Assembly (NCBI GenBank): GCA_021799555.1
Contig: JAJZAG010000009.1
Location: 1-27,860, forward strand
Reading direction: 5' to 3'
Length of the DNA: 27,860 nt
Origin: Deltaproteobacteria bacterium
GTDB taxonomy: Bacteria > Desulfobacterota > Binatia > Binatales > Binataceae
Below, piece by piece: positions 17,304 to 26,713 of this stretch. The notes beneath the pieces are model-generated. The model did no database searches and was not told the DNA's origin. It saw nothing but the letters and a program-made list of their open reading frames with translations. The position numbers and the translations under genes are program-made. How positions within the stretch are numbered: the stretch's first letter is position 1; every line of letters begins with the position of its first letter.

Positions 17304-18698
17304 GTGATGCTTTACGCGCTGGCGGGCGTCGAGATCGGTCTTTGGCCGGTCGCGATCGCGGCGCCACTGCCGATCCTGGCCGCCACACCGGAGATGTCCA
17401 CTCGTCTCGCCGCGCGATGCGCATTCTTCGCATATTTTCTTGGTAACTTAGCGATCTGGCCGGCGGAAACTTTCGCCGTACCGCTTTGGGAACTGGCGGT
17501 TATACATGGCGCGGGAGCCGTGGCCTTTGCGATTATCGTCGTCCTGCATTGCGAGGCCACTCGGCGCTTCGCCGGGGCGCTGGCGGCTCTGGCCTATCCG
17601 GTCCTGACGGCCGCTTTCTGGCACGGACTCGGCGCGATTTCGCCGCACGGGAGCTGGGATGCTCCGGCGATTTGGGTCTCGACGTTTTTGCCGCTGATGC
17701 AATTGACGGCGGTAACGGGACTGGCGGGCGTCAACTTTCTGATAGCATGGCTTCCGGCCGCGATCGCGATCGCGTGGTATAGACGTCGATGGCGCATGGG
17801 ATGGAACAAGGTGGCCACGATTCCGCTCGGCGCGTTTGTGATCGTGTCGGCGATCGGCGCGATCCGGCTGGTCGCCAAGGATTCGGGTGCATCGATCAAG
17901 GTCGGTCTTGGCGCGACTGACAAAAAACTTGCCGCGTCGTTTTCTGTCGATCCCGCCGATGCGGCTGACGTGCTCTTGATATATGCGCCTATCGTTCAGC
18001 GGCTCGCGGCCGAGGGCGCGCAAGTTGTCGTCCTGCCAGAGAAGATCGCCGGGGTCGGGCCTAAGTACGAATCGGGCATGATCGGCGGGTTCGCGCAGCT
18101 TGCGCGGATGAACAGGGTCTGGCTCGTTGCCGGATTAAATCGTATCGCGCCGGCGCCGATGCGCAATCTCGCCGTTGTCGTTTCGCCGACCGGCGACTTC
18201 ACGGCGCGGTATTACAAGCATCATCTGGTGCCCGGACTGGAAAGCGGTTATGCGCCCGGAACCGAGCTTGCGGCATTCGAGTTGCCGCAGGGCGAAGTCG
18301 CCGTCGCAATCTGCAAAGACCTGGATTTTCCATCGCTGGGACGCGAGATTGCGAAAACCGGCGCGCGCTTCCTGTTTGTTCCGGCGTGGGACTGGCCTGG
18401 CTCGGAGGAAATCCATGCACGGATGGCGATCGCGTTCGGAATCGAATCGGGGTTGTCGATCGCACGTGCGGCGCGGCAGGGGTTGCTTACCGTCAGCGAT
18501 TCGCGCGGGCGGATAATCGCGCACGAATCAACCTTCAAGCGCGATTCGGCAACGGTCGTTGCCGCGATGCCGCCTGGATGCGGAGCGACCTTTTACGCTC
18601 GCCACGGTGATTGGTTCGGCAATCTGACGATCCTACTGGCGGCGATAATAATCGCGCTCCTCACGCTGAGCGTCCGCCTGAACCCAAGACGCGTCTAA
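17304..18698 (+). CDS. apolipoprotein N-acyltransferase-like membrane nitrilase
   Basis: About five or six N-terminal helices (roughly residues 5-190) are followed by a carbon-nitrogen hydrolase domain, and a last helix lies near the C-terminus, the Lnt layout. The Glu-Lys-Cys triad is Glu246 (VVLPEK), Lys305 (YYKHHLVPG) and Cys337 (AICKDLDFP). True Lnt usually has ICYE after the cysteine; ICKDLDFP is a variant of a paralogous group, so N-acylation of lipoproteins is uncertain. The GTG 17304 or ATG 17307 start would cut into the first helix. The frame is open upstream to 17085 and CTG 17175 has GGAGG five bases ahead, so the true start may be CTG at 17175. It is 79 bases ahead of ispH (from ATG 18778). 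Confidence 0.8.
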   Translation: MMLYALAGVEIGLWPVAIAAPLPILAATPEMSTRLAARCAFFAYFLGNLAIWPAETFAVPLWELAVIHGAGAVAFAIIVVLHCEATRRFAGALAALAYPVLTAAFWHGLGAISPHGSWDAPAIWVSTFLPLMQLTAVTGLAGVNFLIAWLPAAIAIAWYRRRWRMGWNKVATIPLGAFVIVSAIGAIRLVAKDSGASIKVGLGATDKKLAASFSVDPADAADVLLIYAPIVQRLAAEGAQVVVLPEKIAGVGPKYESGMIGGFAQLARMNRVWLVAGLNRIAPAPMRNLAVVVSPTGDFTARYYKHHLVPGLESGYAPGTELAAFELPQGEVAVAICKDLDFPSLGREIAKTGARFLFVPAWDWPGSEEIHARMAIAFGIESGLSIARAARQGLLTVSDSRGRIIAHESTFKRDSATVVAAMPPGCGATFYARHGDWFGNLTILLAAIIIALLTLSVRLNPRRV

Positions 18699-18777
18699 GG
18701 TGTTTATCCCGCGGGATGCTCGCGTGGTCGGGCCGTTCGCATTGACCGAACGGACAGGATTGGATAACTCTCAAACG

Positions 18778-19719
18778 ATGTCATTGGGCGAAACTTCCGT
18801 CGAAAAAATTATCCTTGCCGAACCGCGTGGCTTTTGCGCCGGCGTCGATCGCGCGGTCGAAGCGGTCCGCGGTGCGCTGCGTTCCTACGGGCGTCCGCTC
18901 TACGTGCGGCATCAGATTGTTCACAACCGTTTCGTGCTCGAGGCGCTCGAGCGCGAAGGCGCAATCTTCGTCGAGAGCCTCGACGAAGTTCCCGAGGGTC
19001 AGCGGGTAATCTTCAGCGCGCACGGCGTCGCACCCAGCGAATGGGATCGCGCCAAAGATCGCCGCCTGCGCGTGATCGACGCGACTTGCCCGCTCGTGAC
19101 CAAGGTCCACGACGAGGTCGAACGCTACGCCAGCGAAGGCCGCACCGTGGTGCTGGTCGGTCACGCCGGCCATGAAGAAGTCAAAGGCACTTTAGGGGTT
19201 GCGCCCGGCAAGGTCGTGCTGGTCGGCTCGGTCGAGGAAGCGCGCACCTGCGAGATCTCCGATCCCTCACGATGCGCGGCGGTGACGCAGACCACACTGA
19301 GCGTCGATGACACCCGCGAAATAATGGAAACGCTCAAGGATCGGTTCCCGGCGATGCTGACGCCCAAGACCGACGATATCTGCTACGCGACCCAGAACCG
19401 CCAGAACGCGGTCAAGGAACTCGTCTCCGTGTCCGACGCGGTGCTCGTGGTCGGGTCCAAACAAAGCTCGAACGCCAACCGCCTGGTCGAAGTCGCCCGC
19501 CAGCGCGGCGCGCGCGCGTTTTTGGTCGATTCGCTCGCCGACGTCGAGACGCAGATGCTCGCCGGCGTAAAGGCGCTCGGCTTGACTGCCAGCGCGTCGT
19601 CGCCGGAATGGCTTGTCGAGGAGATTATCGGTGCGTTCGCAAATCGCGGTGCGGCCGTTGAGTTGATGAGTGTCGCCAAGGAGCGGGTCCACTTTCCGCT
19701 GCCGATGCCTGCCGATTGA
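18778..19719 (+). CDS. ispH: 4-hydroxy-3-methylbut-2-enyl diphosphate reductase
   Basis: A 313-residue iron-sulfur enzyme, the last step of the non-mevalonate isoprenoid pathway, producing IPP and DMAPP. Cluster cysteines are in EPRGFCAGVDRA, DATCPLVTKVH and DDICYATQNRQ. Substrate histidines are in VRHQIVHN, SAHG and GHAGHEEVKGT. The length is normal. ATG 18778 is chosen because the family starts shortly before the first cysteine motif; GTG 18700 would add 26 residues. TTGACC at 18742 with GATAAC at 18763 (spacer 15) is a weak possible promoter. It may be read through from the Lnt-like gene. Confidence 0.95.
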   Translation: MSLGETSVEKIILAEPRGFCAGVDRAVEAVRGALRSYGRPLYVRHQIVHNRFVLEALEREGAIFVESLDEVPEGQRVIFSAHGVAPSEWDRAKDRRLRVIDATCPLVTKVHDEVERYASEGRTVVLVGHAGHEEVKGTLGVAPGKVVLVGSVEEARTCEISDPSRCAAVTQTTLSVDDTREIMETLKDRFPAMLTPKTDDICYATQNRQNAVKELVSVSDAVLVVGSKQSSNANRLVEVARQRGARAFLVDSLADVETQMLAGVKALGLTASASSPEWLVEEIIGAFANRGAAVELMSVAKERVHFPLPMPAD

Positions 19720-19824
19720 TCGCGCGCCGCACAGATTGGCGATTGCCTTGACAATCCGGGCGCGATGCCTGAAAACTCATCCCGACCCTTAGCCGGGTGA
19801 TATTCCAGAGGGGAAGTAACGTCG

Positions 19825-20727
19825 ATGCGAAGAGCTATCGCGCGTGCGATGATGACTGCGATTGTGCCGGTATTGCTGATGGTTCCGTTTGTCAGCGGAT
19901 GCCAATCCAAGTCCGAGAAGCTGGTTTTTGAGGCCAACGACACCGCCAAGAAAGCGATGGAATCTTCTCCCGACGACCGCGAGAAGCTGCTCAATCAAGC
20001 GCGAGACATGCTCCACGAAGCGGTCAAGGACGACCCCAAGAACCTGGATGCTTGGAAGCTACTCGGCCAACTCGACGAAGTGCTGGGGCATCCCGACGAC
20101 GCCGGCAAAGACTTCAACGAAGCCTCCGCGCTCGATCCGACCGATCAGAAGCTGATGCAGAAGGCGCGGATGTATCGCGCCATTCAGCAGATGGTCGATA
20201 ACGCCAACGGCGCCCTTACCCAGATCAAATCGGGTGACACCGCTGGCGGCATGGCCGCGTTGAAGGACGCTCTGCTTGCGACTCACAGCAAATTCACCCG
20301 CGATAAAGTGACCGCCATAATCGCGCAGGCGGTGCCGCTGGTGGCCCAGACTGGCGACCAGCAGGTCAAAGACAAGAAATACGCCGCCGCAGTGACGACC
20401 TACGATCAGGCGGTGCGCGGCTATATCATGCTCGCCGAGGCGCAGGGCAAGCATAGCCTTGACCCGGCGTGCGATGCCGTCATGCATTCGGCTAACGAAG
20501 CCGCGAACTCCGCGGGCACCCCCGACGCGACCTTCCGCTTGCTCAACGACGTGCTTACCTTTGACCCCGACAATAAGACCGCCAACCTCGAGTTGGCGCA
20601 GGTCTATCTGCGGCGAAATCCTCCTGATTACGACACCGCAGCCGACCTGGAAGAGCGCGGCGGCGCGCCTGACGCCGAGGTCAAAAAGCTGCGTGACGAG
20701 GCCAAGAAGCATCGCAAGAAACGCTAG
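19825..20727 (+). CDS. tetratricopeptide-repeat lipoprotein
   Basis: A 300-residue predicted lipoprotein. The signal sequence MRRAIARAMM with a hydrophobic core ends at the lipobox FVSGC with lipid-modified Cys26. The rest is helical with TPR-like repeats, such as DPKNLDAWKLLGQLDEVLGH (residues about 72-91) followed by ALDPTDQ, and further units around FDPDNKTANLELAQVYLRR. The C-terminus is very basic (KKHRKKR). Such lipoproteins usually serve as envelope scaffolds; the partner is unknown. GGGGAAG precedes ATG 19825, and a TTGACA at 19748-19753 could be the -35 of a promoter with a poor -10. It follows ispH by 105 bases and is followed by the nucleoside kinase. Confidence 0.8.
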   Translation: MRRAIARAMMTAIVPVLLMVPFVSGCQSKSEKLVFEANDTAKKAMESSPDDREKLLNQARDMLHEAVKDDPKNLDAWKLLGQLDEVLGHPDDAGKDFNEASALDPTDQKLMQKARMYRAIQQMVDNANGALTQIKSGDTAGGMAALKDALLATHSKFTRDKVTAIIAQAVPLVAQTGDQQVKDKKYAAAVTTYDQAVRGYIMLAEAQGKHSLDPACDAVMHSANEAANSAGTPDATFRLLNDVLTFDPDNKTANLELAQVYLRRNPPDYDTAADLEERGGAPDAEVKKLRDEAKKHRKKR

Positions 20728-20793
20728 CCCGATTCGCGCGGGCGCGGACCAGCGAGCGCGGCTATCAGAGCGAGACTCTGAACCACAGGCGCG

Positions 20794-21432
20794 ATGAAGC
20801 TGCGCGGCTATATCGCCGTCGAAGGCCCGATCGGGGTTGGCAAGACCAGCCTCGCGCAATTGCTCGCCAAAGATACCAACGCGCGTCTGATGCTCGAGGA
20901 CGCCGATAACAACCCGTTCCTGCCGCGCTTCTATGCCGAGCCCGACAAGTACGCCTTTCCAGCGCAACTCTACTTCCTGCTGACACGCTATAATCAGCAA
21001 CGCGAGCTCGCCCAGCGCGAGCTCTTCGCACAGGCGACGGTGGCCGACTACCTGTTCGCCAAGGACCGCATCTTCGCCAATCTCAACCTTACTCCCGACG
21101 AATTAAAGCTCTACGAGAACGTTTACAAGCTCGTGGATGCGCAAATGGTAAAGCCTGACTTGGTTGTCTATGTGCGCGCGCGCGTCGAAGTGCTGGGCGA
21201 GCGGTTGCGCAAGCGTAATCGCGATTTCGAGCGGCACATCAGCTACGAATACCTCGAGCGCGTATCGTCGGCCTACCGCGATTTCTTTTTCTACTACGAC
21301 GAAGCTCCGCTGCTGGTCGTCGATTCCTCCGAGATCGATTTCGTAGCGAATCCAACCGACCTTGCCGACCTAATCCGCGAGATCGACAGTGCCGGCCCCG
21401 GCACTCAGTACTTCGTCCCGCGCAAGGGTTGA
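20794..21432 (+). CDS. deoxynucleoside kinase (dGK/dAK type)
   Basis: A 212-residue kinase of the deoxynucleoside kinase family, which phosphorylates deoxynucleosides for salvage. The P-loop is GPIGVGKTS (Gly11-Thr18). YNQQRELAQRELF and VADYLFAKDRIFA carry the nucleoside-binding Glu/Arg and the D-R-x-F motif. LRKRNRDFERHISYEYLERV provides the lid arginines. The size matches bacterial dGK/dAK enzymes. The base preference is not read here. The ATG lies 66 bases after the lipoprotein stop, and the HAD gene starts about 50 bases downstream on the same strand. Confidence 0.88.
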   Translation: MKLRGYIAVEGPIGVGKTSLAQLLAKDTNARLMLEDADNNPFLPRFYAEPDKYAFPAQLYFLLTRYNQQRELAQRELFAQATVADYLFAKDRIFANLNLTPDELKLYENVYKLVDAQMVKPDLVVYVRARVEVLGERLRKRNRDFERHISYEYLERVSSAYRDFFFYYDEAPLLVVDSSEIDFVANPTDLADLIREIDSAGPGTQYFVPRKG

Positions 21433-21481
21433 CCGCCGTGGTGCTTGCATCGGCGGCGCGATCCGGTTTTGAGTGACAAGG

Positions 21482-22144
21482 ATGAGTGACAGGGATTCGA
21501 TTCAGGCGATCATTTGGGATTTTGGCGGTGTGTTCACCACCTCTCCGTTCGAGGCTTTCAACCGCTTCGAGGCCTCTCGCGGGCTGCCGCGAGACTTTAT
21601 TCGGACCGTCAACTCGACTAATCCGGACTCGAACGCTTGGGCGCTGTTCGAGCGCGCGGAGATAGACGCACGCGGCTTCGACCGCCAGTATCTCGAGGAA
21701 TCGACGGCGCTCGGGCATCCGGTGCGCGGCGCCGATATTCTGCCGCTGCTCTCCGGCGAATTCCGGCCGCGGATGGTTGTGGCATTGCGCGAATGCAAGC
21801 GCCATTTCAAAGTTGGCTGCATCACCAACAATATGCCGCAAGGTCATGGCGCTTCGATGGCGGCGAGTCCCGAGCGCGCCTCGCACGCCAGCGATATCAT
21901 GCGCTACTTCGACGCGATCATCGAAAGCTCGAAGGCGGGAGTGCGCAAGCCCGACCCGCGAATCTACCTGATGATGTGCGAGCGGCTCGGCGTCGCGCCG
22001 CAAACGTGCGTCTATATCGACGACCTCGGGATCAATTGTAAGCCCGCCGCGCGTCTTGGGATGAAGGCGATCAAGGTTGTCAGCGAAGCGCAGGCCTTGG
22101 CCGACCTGGCAAAGATTACCGGGCTTGATTTCCAGCGCGATTGA
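21482..22144 (+). CDS. HAD-family hydrolase (EPHX2/ACAD10 phosphatase-like)
   Basis: A 220-residue HAD hydrolase. Motif I is IIWDFGGVFT (nucleophile Asp13; the second Asp is replaced by Gly, as is usual in the epoxide-hydrolase-N/ACAD10 branch). Motif II is CITNN, motif III is GVRKPDPRIY and motif IV is VYIDDLGIN. The cap helices lie between motifs I and II. The family includes phosphatases and dehalogenases; no substrate can be named. ATG 21482 is used; a GTG nine bases upstream is possible. It is convergent with the pterin dehydratase gene, 18 bases apart. Confidence 0.82.
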   Translation: MSDRDSIQAIIWDFGGVFTTSPFEAFNRFEASRGLPRDFIRTVNSTNPDSNAWALFERAEIDARGFDRQYLEESTALGHPVRGADILPLLSGEFRPRMVVALRECKRHFKVGCITNNMPQGHGASMAASPERASHASDIMRYFDAIIESSKAGVRKPDPRIYLMMCERLGVAPQTCVYIDDLGINCKPAARLGMKAIKVVSEAQALADLAKITGLDFQRD

Positions 22145-22162
22145 ACGAAACCCAGGCCGGAA

Positions 22163-22459
22163 TTATTTCGCGGACGCGGATTTGTACGCTGCTTCGATCC
22201 TCGCAGCGAGCTGAAAATCCTTGTCGGTTACGCCTCCTGCGCTGTGCGTCGAACAGGTAAACGTGACGCGGCGGTAGTTGATCATGATATCGGGATGATG
22301 GTCGGCGGCTTCGGCTATTCCCGCAACTTTTTCTACAAACCCGATCCCGTCCATGAATTCCTTGAACTCGTACTGCTTGCGGATCGATCGCTCCTGATGC
22401 ACCCATCCGGGGAGCGTTGCCAGCTTCGATGCGATCTGTTGGGCGTCCAACGTCGCCAT
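22163..22459 (-). CDS. phhB: pterin-4a-carbinolamine dehydratase
   Basis: A 98-residue dehydratase that recycles the carbinolamine of tetrahydrobiopterin made by aromatic amino-acid hydroxylases. The active-site block is HHPD at residues 54-57, preceded by FVEKVAGIAEAADHHPD, and RVTFTCSTHSAGGVT closes the fold. GGAGGT lies seven bases before ATG 22459, a strong start signal. A longer frame upstream in the same phase is only the antisense of the MaoC genes. No phenylalanine hydroxylase is in the window. It is divergent from the MaoC cluster. Confidence 0.92.
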   Translation of the reverse strand: MATLDAQQIASKLATLPGWVHQERSIRKQYEFKEFMDGIGFVEKVAGIAEAADHHPDIMINYRRVTFTCSTHSAGGVTDKDFQLAARIEAAYKSASAK

Positions 22460-22606
22460 CGCCTTCACCTCCGCCGCGGCGTGTCGCCGCACGCTCTTTA
22501 ATCGTAATCTCGCTGGTGCGGAATCGCTATTACGGGTTATCGACCCGGCCGCGCGGTGTGGTAATAAAGGTGGCATCGACACGTTCCATCGAAAGGGAAG
22601 CAGATC

Positions 22607-23062
22607 ATGGCGAACAAGATCGTGACCGAAGAGACACGCAAGCAAATCGGCAAGACCGGCGAGATTCGCACCTACGATGTCGAACGCGGCGCCATCCGCC
22701 GCTTTGCCGAAGCGATCGGAGATGCGAACCCGCTCTTCAACGACGAGCGCGAGGCGCGCAAGACCCGTTTCGGCGGGATGATCGCGCCGCCGACGTTTTG
22801 CCGTTCGATGGGCTCGCCGATTCCGGGAATCGAGCTGCCCGGTATGGGCAAGGAGTTTCGCGGACTCGACGGCGGCTCGGACTGGGAATATTTCCACCCG
22901 ATCCGCGTCGGCGACCGGATCAGCGTTCAGACCAAGCTGGTCGATCTCCGCGAGTCCGAAGGCCGGCTCGGCCCGATGGTGTTCATCACGATGGAAACGA
23001 CCTACACCAACCAGTTTGGCGAAGTCTGCGTAACCCAGCGCTCGACCGCGATTCGTTACTAG
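22607..23062 (+). CDS. MaoC-like dehydratase, N-terminal-type subunit
   Basis: A 151-residue hot-dog protein of the MaoC N-terminal/FAS1-like type. RRFAEAIGDANPLFNDEREA matches the hydratase-2 active loop, but the catalytic His is replaced by Phe44 (Asp39, Phe44), so this half is probably non-catalytic. FRGLDGGSDWEYFHPIRVGD is a family hallmark. Such subunits pair with a separate catalytic half, as in (R)-specific enoyl-CoA hydratase or mycobacterial HadAB. GAAAGGGAAG precedes the ATG. The partner gene begins 16 bases downstream. Confidence 0.87.
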   Translation: MANKIVTEETRKQIGKTGEIRTYDVERGAIRRFAEAIGDANPLFNDEREARKTRFGGMIAPPTFCRSMGSPIPGIELPGMGKEFRGLDGGSDWEYFHPIRVGDRISVQTKLVDLRESEGRLGPMVFITMETTYTNQFGEVCVTQRSTAIRY

Positions 23063-23077
23063 GAGGGTCCAATCACA

Positions 23078-23521
23078 ATGGCGAAGCAGCATTATATCGA
23101 AGATATTGAAGTCGGCGCCGAGATCGGGCCGCTCCAAAAAGATCCCACCACGCAGCAGCTTGTCAAATACGCGGGCGCTTCCGGCGATTTTTACCAGATC
23201 CATTACGACAAGGATTTTGCCCTCGCCAACAAGCTGCCCGGCGTAATTCTTCACGGTGCGCTCAAGAACGCCTTTCTCGGCCAGCTCGTTACCGATTTCG
23301 CGGGTGAGCACGGATGGGTCCGCAAGCTCTCCGTTCAGTACCGCGGGATGGATCAGCCCGGAAGCAAAGTCATATGCCGCGGCAAAGTGATCAAAAAATA
23401 TTCCGAGCACGGCCATCATATGGTCGATTGTGAAATCTGGCTCGAGAACGCCAAGGGAGAAAAAACCACCCCCGGCAGCGCGACGGTCATCCTGCCCTCG
23501 AGGCACAGTTCCGCGGCTTAA
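23078..23521 (+). CDS. MaoC-type (R)-enoyl-CoA hydratase, catalytic subunit
   Basis: A 147-residue hot-dog hydratase. ASGDFYQIHYDKDFA carries the catalytic Asp37 and His42 of the hydratase-2 motif, in contrast to the partner gene. GVILHGALKNAFLGQLV and VQYRGMDQPGSKV complete the fold. It is expected to add water to trans-2-enoyl-CoA, or the reverse, as a heterodimer with the preceding gene. GGAGGG precedes the ATG. Spacing to the next gene is 12 bases, so the trio is an operon. The substrate chain length is unknown. Confidence 0.88.
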   Translation: MAKQHYIEDIEVGAEIGPLQKDPTTQQLVKYAGASGDFYQIHYDKDFALANKLPGVILHGALKNAFLGQLVTDFAGEHGWVRKLSVQYRGMDQPGSKVICRGKVIKKYSEHGHHMVDCEIWLENAKGEKTTPGSATVILPSRHSSAA

Positions 23522-23533
23522 GGCGAACGCACG

Positions 23534-24292
23534 ATGCCGATCCGGCGTGAGTATCCTCCGCGATCGATCGACGCGGCGGCGATCGCGGGCGGCGCCGTTG
23601 ACGCGCACTACCGCAAGGTTTTGGTCCGTCTGCTCTCGGCCCACGCGTTCGCCGAAAAGTTGACCGCGCTCGGCTACCAGCTGGCGCTCGAGACGATCGA
23701 CAATCCCGCCCTTCGCCCGATCCTCGAGAAAAATTTCCGTGAAGAGAAGAAGCACGCGCGGCTCATCTATCGAGCGCTCGCGGAACTCGGGGTAACCGAG
23801 CAACAGGCCGATCTCGCGATGATCACGATTGTCAAGGCGCCGTCGTTCGCCGCCGCGGTTCACTTCGCGCAGCACGCGGCGGATGAAATGGATTTACTGA
23901 TGGCGTCGCTCGCGCTCGATGCGACCGGGCTTATTATGATCGGCGTCAACTACCGCGACTCCAGCTACGCGCCGCACGCGAGCGCCGCCGAGATCATCCT
24001 TGAAGAAGAAGCCGACCACGAAGTCTTCGCGAGCCATCAACTCGGATTGGCGGTCGAGCGCTTCGGCCCCGAGCGCGTCGGCGCGGCGCTGGCGCAGTGG
24101 CTTCCACGCGCGGTCAACTTCTTTGGACCTCCGGGAACCGGTTTCACCTACGATTGCATTCGCTACGGACTCAAGGCGCGCGACAATCAGGAACTGGCCG
24201 ATCTCTACCTGGCCGTGATCGGAAAGCGATGCGAGCAGCTTGGATTATCGCTCCCCGCGCTGACCGACAGCTATCCGCACGCGCTTGCCTAG
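23534..24292 (+). CDS. PaaA/PaaC-like ferritin-fold diiron protein
   Basis: A 252-residue helical protein resembling the phenylacetic-acid catabolic (PF05138/ferritin-like) family, which includes the oxygenase subunit of phenylacetyl-CoA epoxidase. A full diiron ligand pattern is visible: Glu41, Glu71-x-x-His74 (EEKKH), an acidic residue near Glu118 (ADEMD), and Glu159-x-x-His162 (EADHE). Substrate and reductase partners (PaaB, C, D, E) are absent. It is cotranscribed with the two MaoC genes. It might hydroxylate or epoxidise an acyl-CoA, but that is inference; a non-oxygenase ferritin-like role is possible. Confidence 0.72.
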   Translation: MPIRREYPPRSIDAAAIAGGAVDAHYRKVLVRLLSAHAFAEKLTALGYQLALETIDNPALRPILEKNFREEKKHARLIYRALAELGVTEQQADLAMITIVKAPSFAAAVHFAQHAADEMDLLMASLALDATGLIMIGVNYRDSSYAPHASAAEIILEEEADHEVFASHQLGLAVERFGPERVGAALAQWLPRAVNFFGPPGTGFTYDCIRYGLKARDNQELADLYLAVIGKRCEQLGLSLPALTDSYPHALA

Positions 24293-24320
24293 GCCCTCGC
24301 TCGTCGCGCCGAGCAATCCG

Positions 24321-25702
<1,382 letters not shown>

Positions 25703-25706
<4 letters not shown>

Positions 25707-26686
25707 GTGGTCCGCAGGCACCCGCTTTGTGGCGCGACGATACCCCGATTCGCATCGGAGTGTCTGCCTGCTTGCTCGGCAGCGAGGTCCGCTTCGACGG
25801 CGGCCACAAGCGCAATGAGTTTCTCGTTGAGACCCTCGGCCGGTTTGTCGAGTTCGTCCCCGTCTGCCCCGAGGTCGAGATCGGTCTCGGCACTCCGCGC
25901 GAAAGCCTGCGCCTGGAACGCGACGGCACCGGGGTCCGGCTCATTGCGAATAAATCAAGGCACGATCATACCGCCGCGATGAACGATTATTCCGCGCGCC
26001 GGACTGCGGCGCTCGCCACTGAGGATCTTAGCGGGTACGTGCTCAAGAAAGATTCGCCGAGCTGCGGAATGGAACGGGTTCGCGTGTACGGAAAGTCCGG
26101 GATGCCCGCGCGCGACGGTGGCGGACTGTATGCCCGCGCGCTCCTGAAGCGCTTTCCAAATTTGCCGGTCGAGGAGGAGGGCAGGCTCAGCGATCCGCAC
26201 CTGCGCGAGAATTTCGTCGAACGCGTGTTCGCATATCGCCGCCTGCGGTCGTTTTTCGCGGCGCGATGGATGATCGGCGATCTGGTGGAATTTCACACTG
26301 TTCACAAGTTGGTCCTGATGGCGCATAGCGTGCCGGCCTACCGTGAACTCGGGCGCCTGGTGGCGCAGTCACGCTCCGTGCCGCGCGCGGTGCTGCGTGA
26401 GCGCTACGAATCAGTCTTCATGGATGCGCTCAGGAAAATTGCGACTTCGCGTCGGCACGCGAACGTGCTCCAACACATGCAGGGCTACCTGCGCGAGCAT
26501 CTTGACGATGCTGGCCGAGCGGAACTTGCCGGATTGATCGAAGACTATCGCGCGGGGTTAGTTCCGCTGATCGTGCCGATCACGCTGATTCGGCATTACG
26601 TGCGCTGCTTCGGGATCGAATATCTTGCTGCGCAGGTCTATCTCGAACCGCATCCGAAGGAGCTGATGCTCCGTAATCATGTATGA
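25703..26686 (+). CDS. DUF523-DUF1722 protein (thiouracil desulfurase-like fusion)
   Basis: A 327-residue two-domain protein. The N-terminal DUF523 domain (about residues 15-165) holds three cysteines: Cys23 (SACLLG), Cys55 (PVCPEVEIG) and Cys121 (DSPSCG). These match the cluster ligands of TudS-type thiouracil desulfurases. The C-terminal DUF1722 domain (about 195-315, with WMIGDLVEFHTVHKLVLMAH) is like E. coli YbgA, which neighbours phrB there. ATG 25703 overlaps the photolyase stop as ATGA, so translation is coupled. Desulfurase activity is inferred. Convergent with the Hsp70-like gene, 27 bases apart. Confidence 0.88.
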
Positions 26687-26713
26687 TGGCTAGCCGCTGA
26701 ATCGGCGGATTGT

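Noticed and set aside
22460..23875. Long reverse-strand frame fused in phase to pterin dehydratase
   Set aside because: It is antisense to the two MaoC genes and the start of the diiron gene; the strong ribosome site at ATG 22459 marks the real start.
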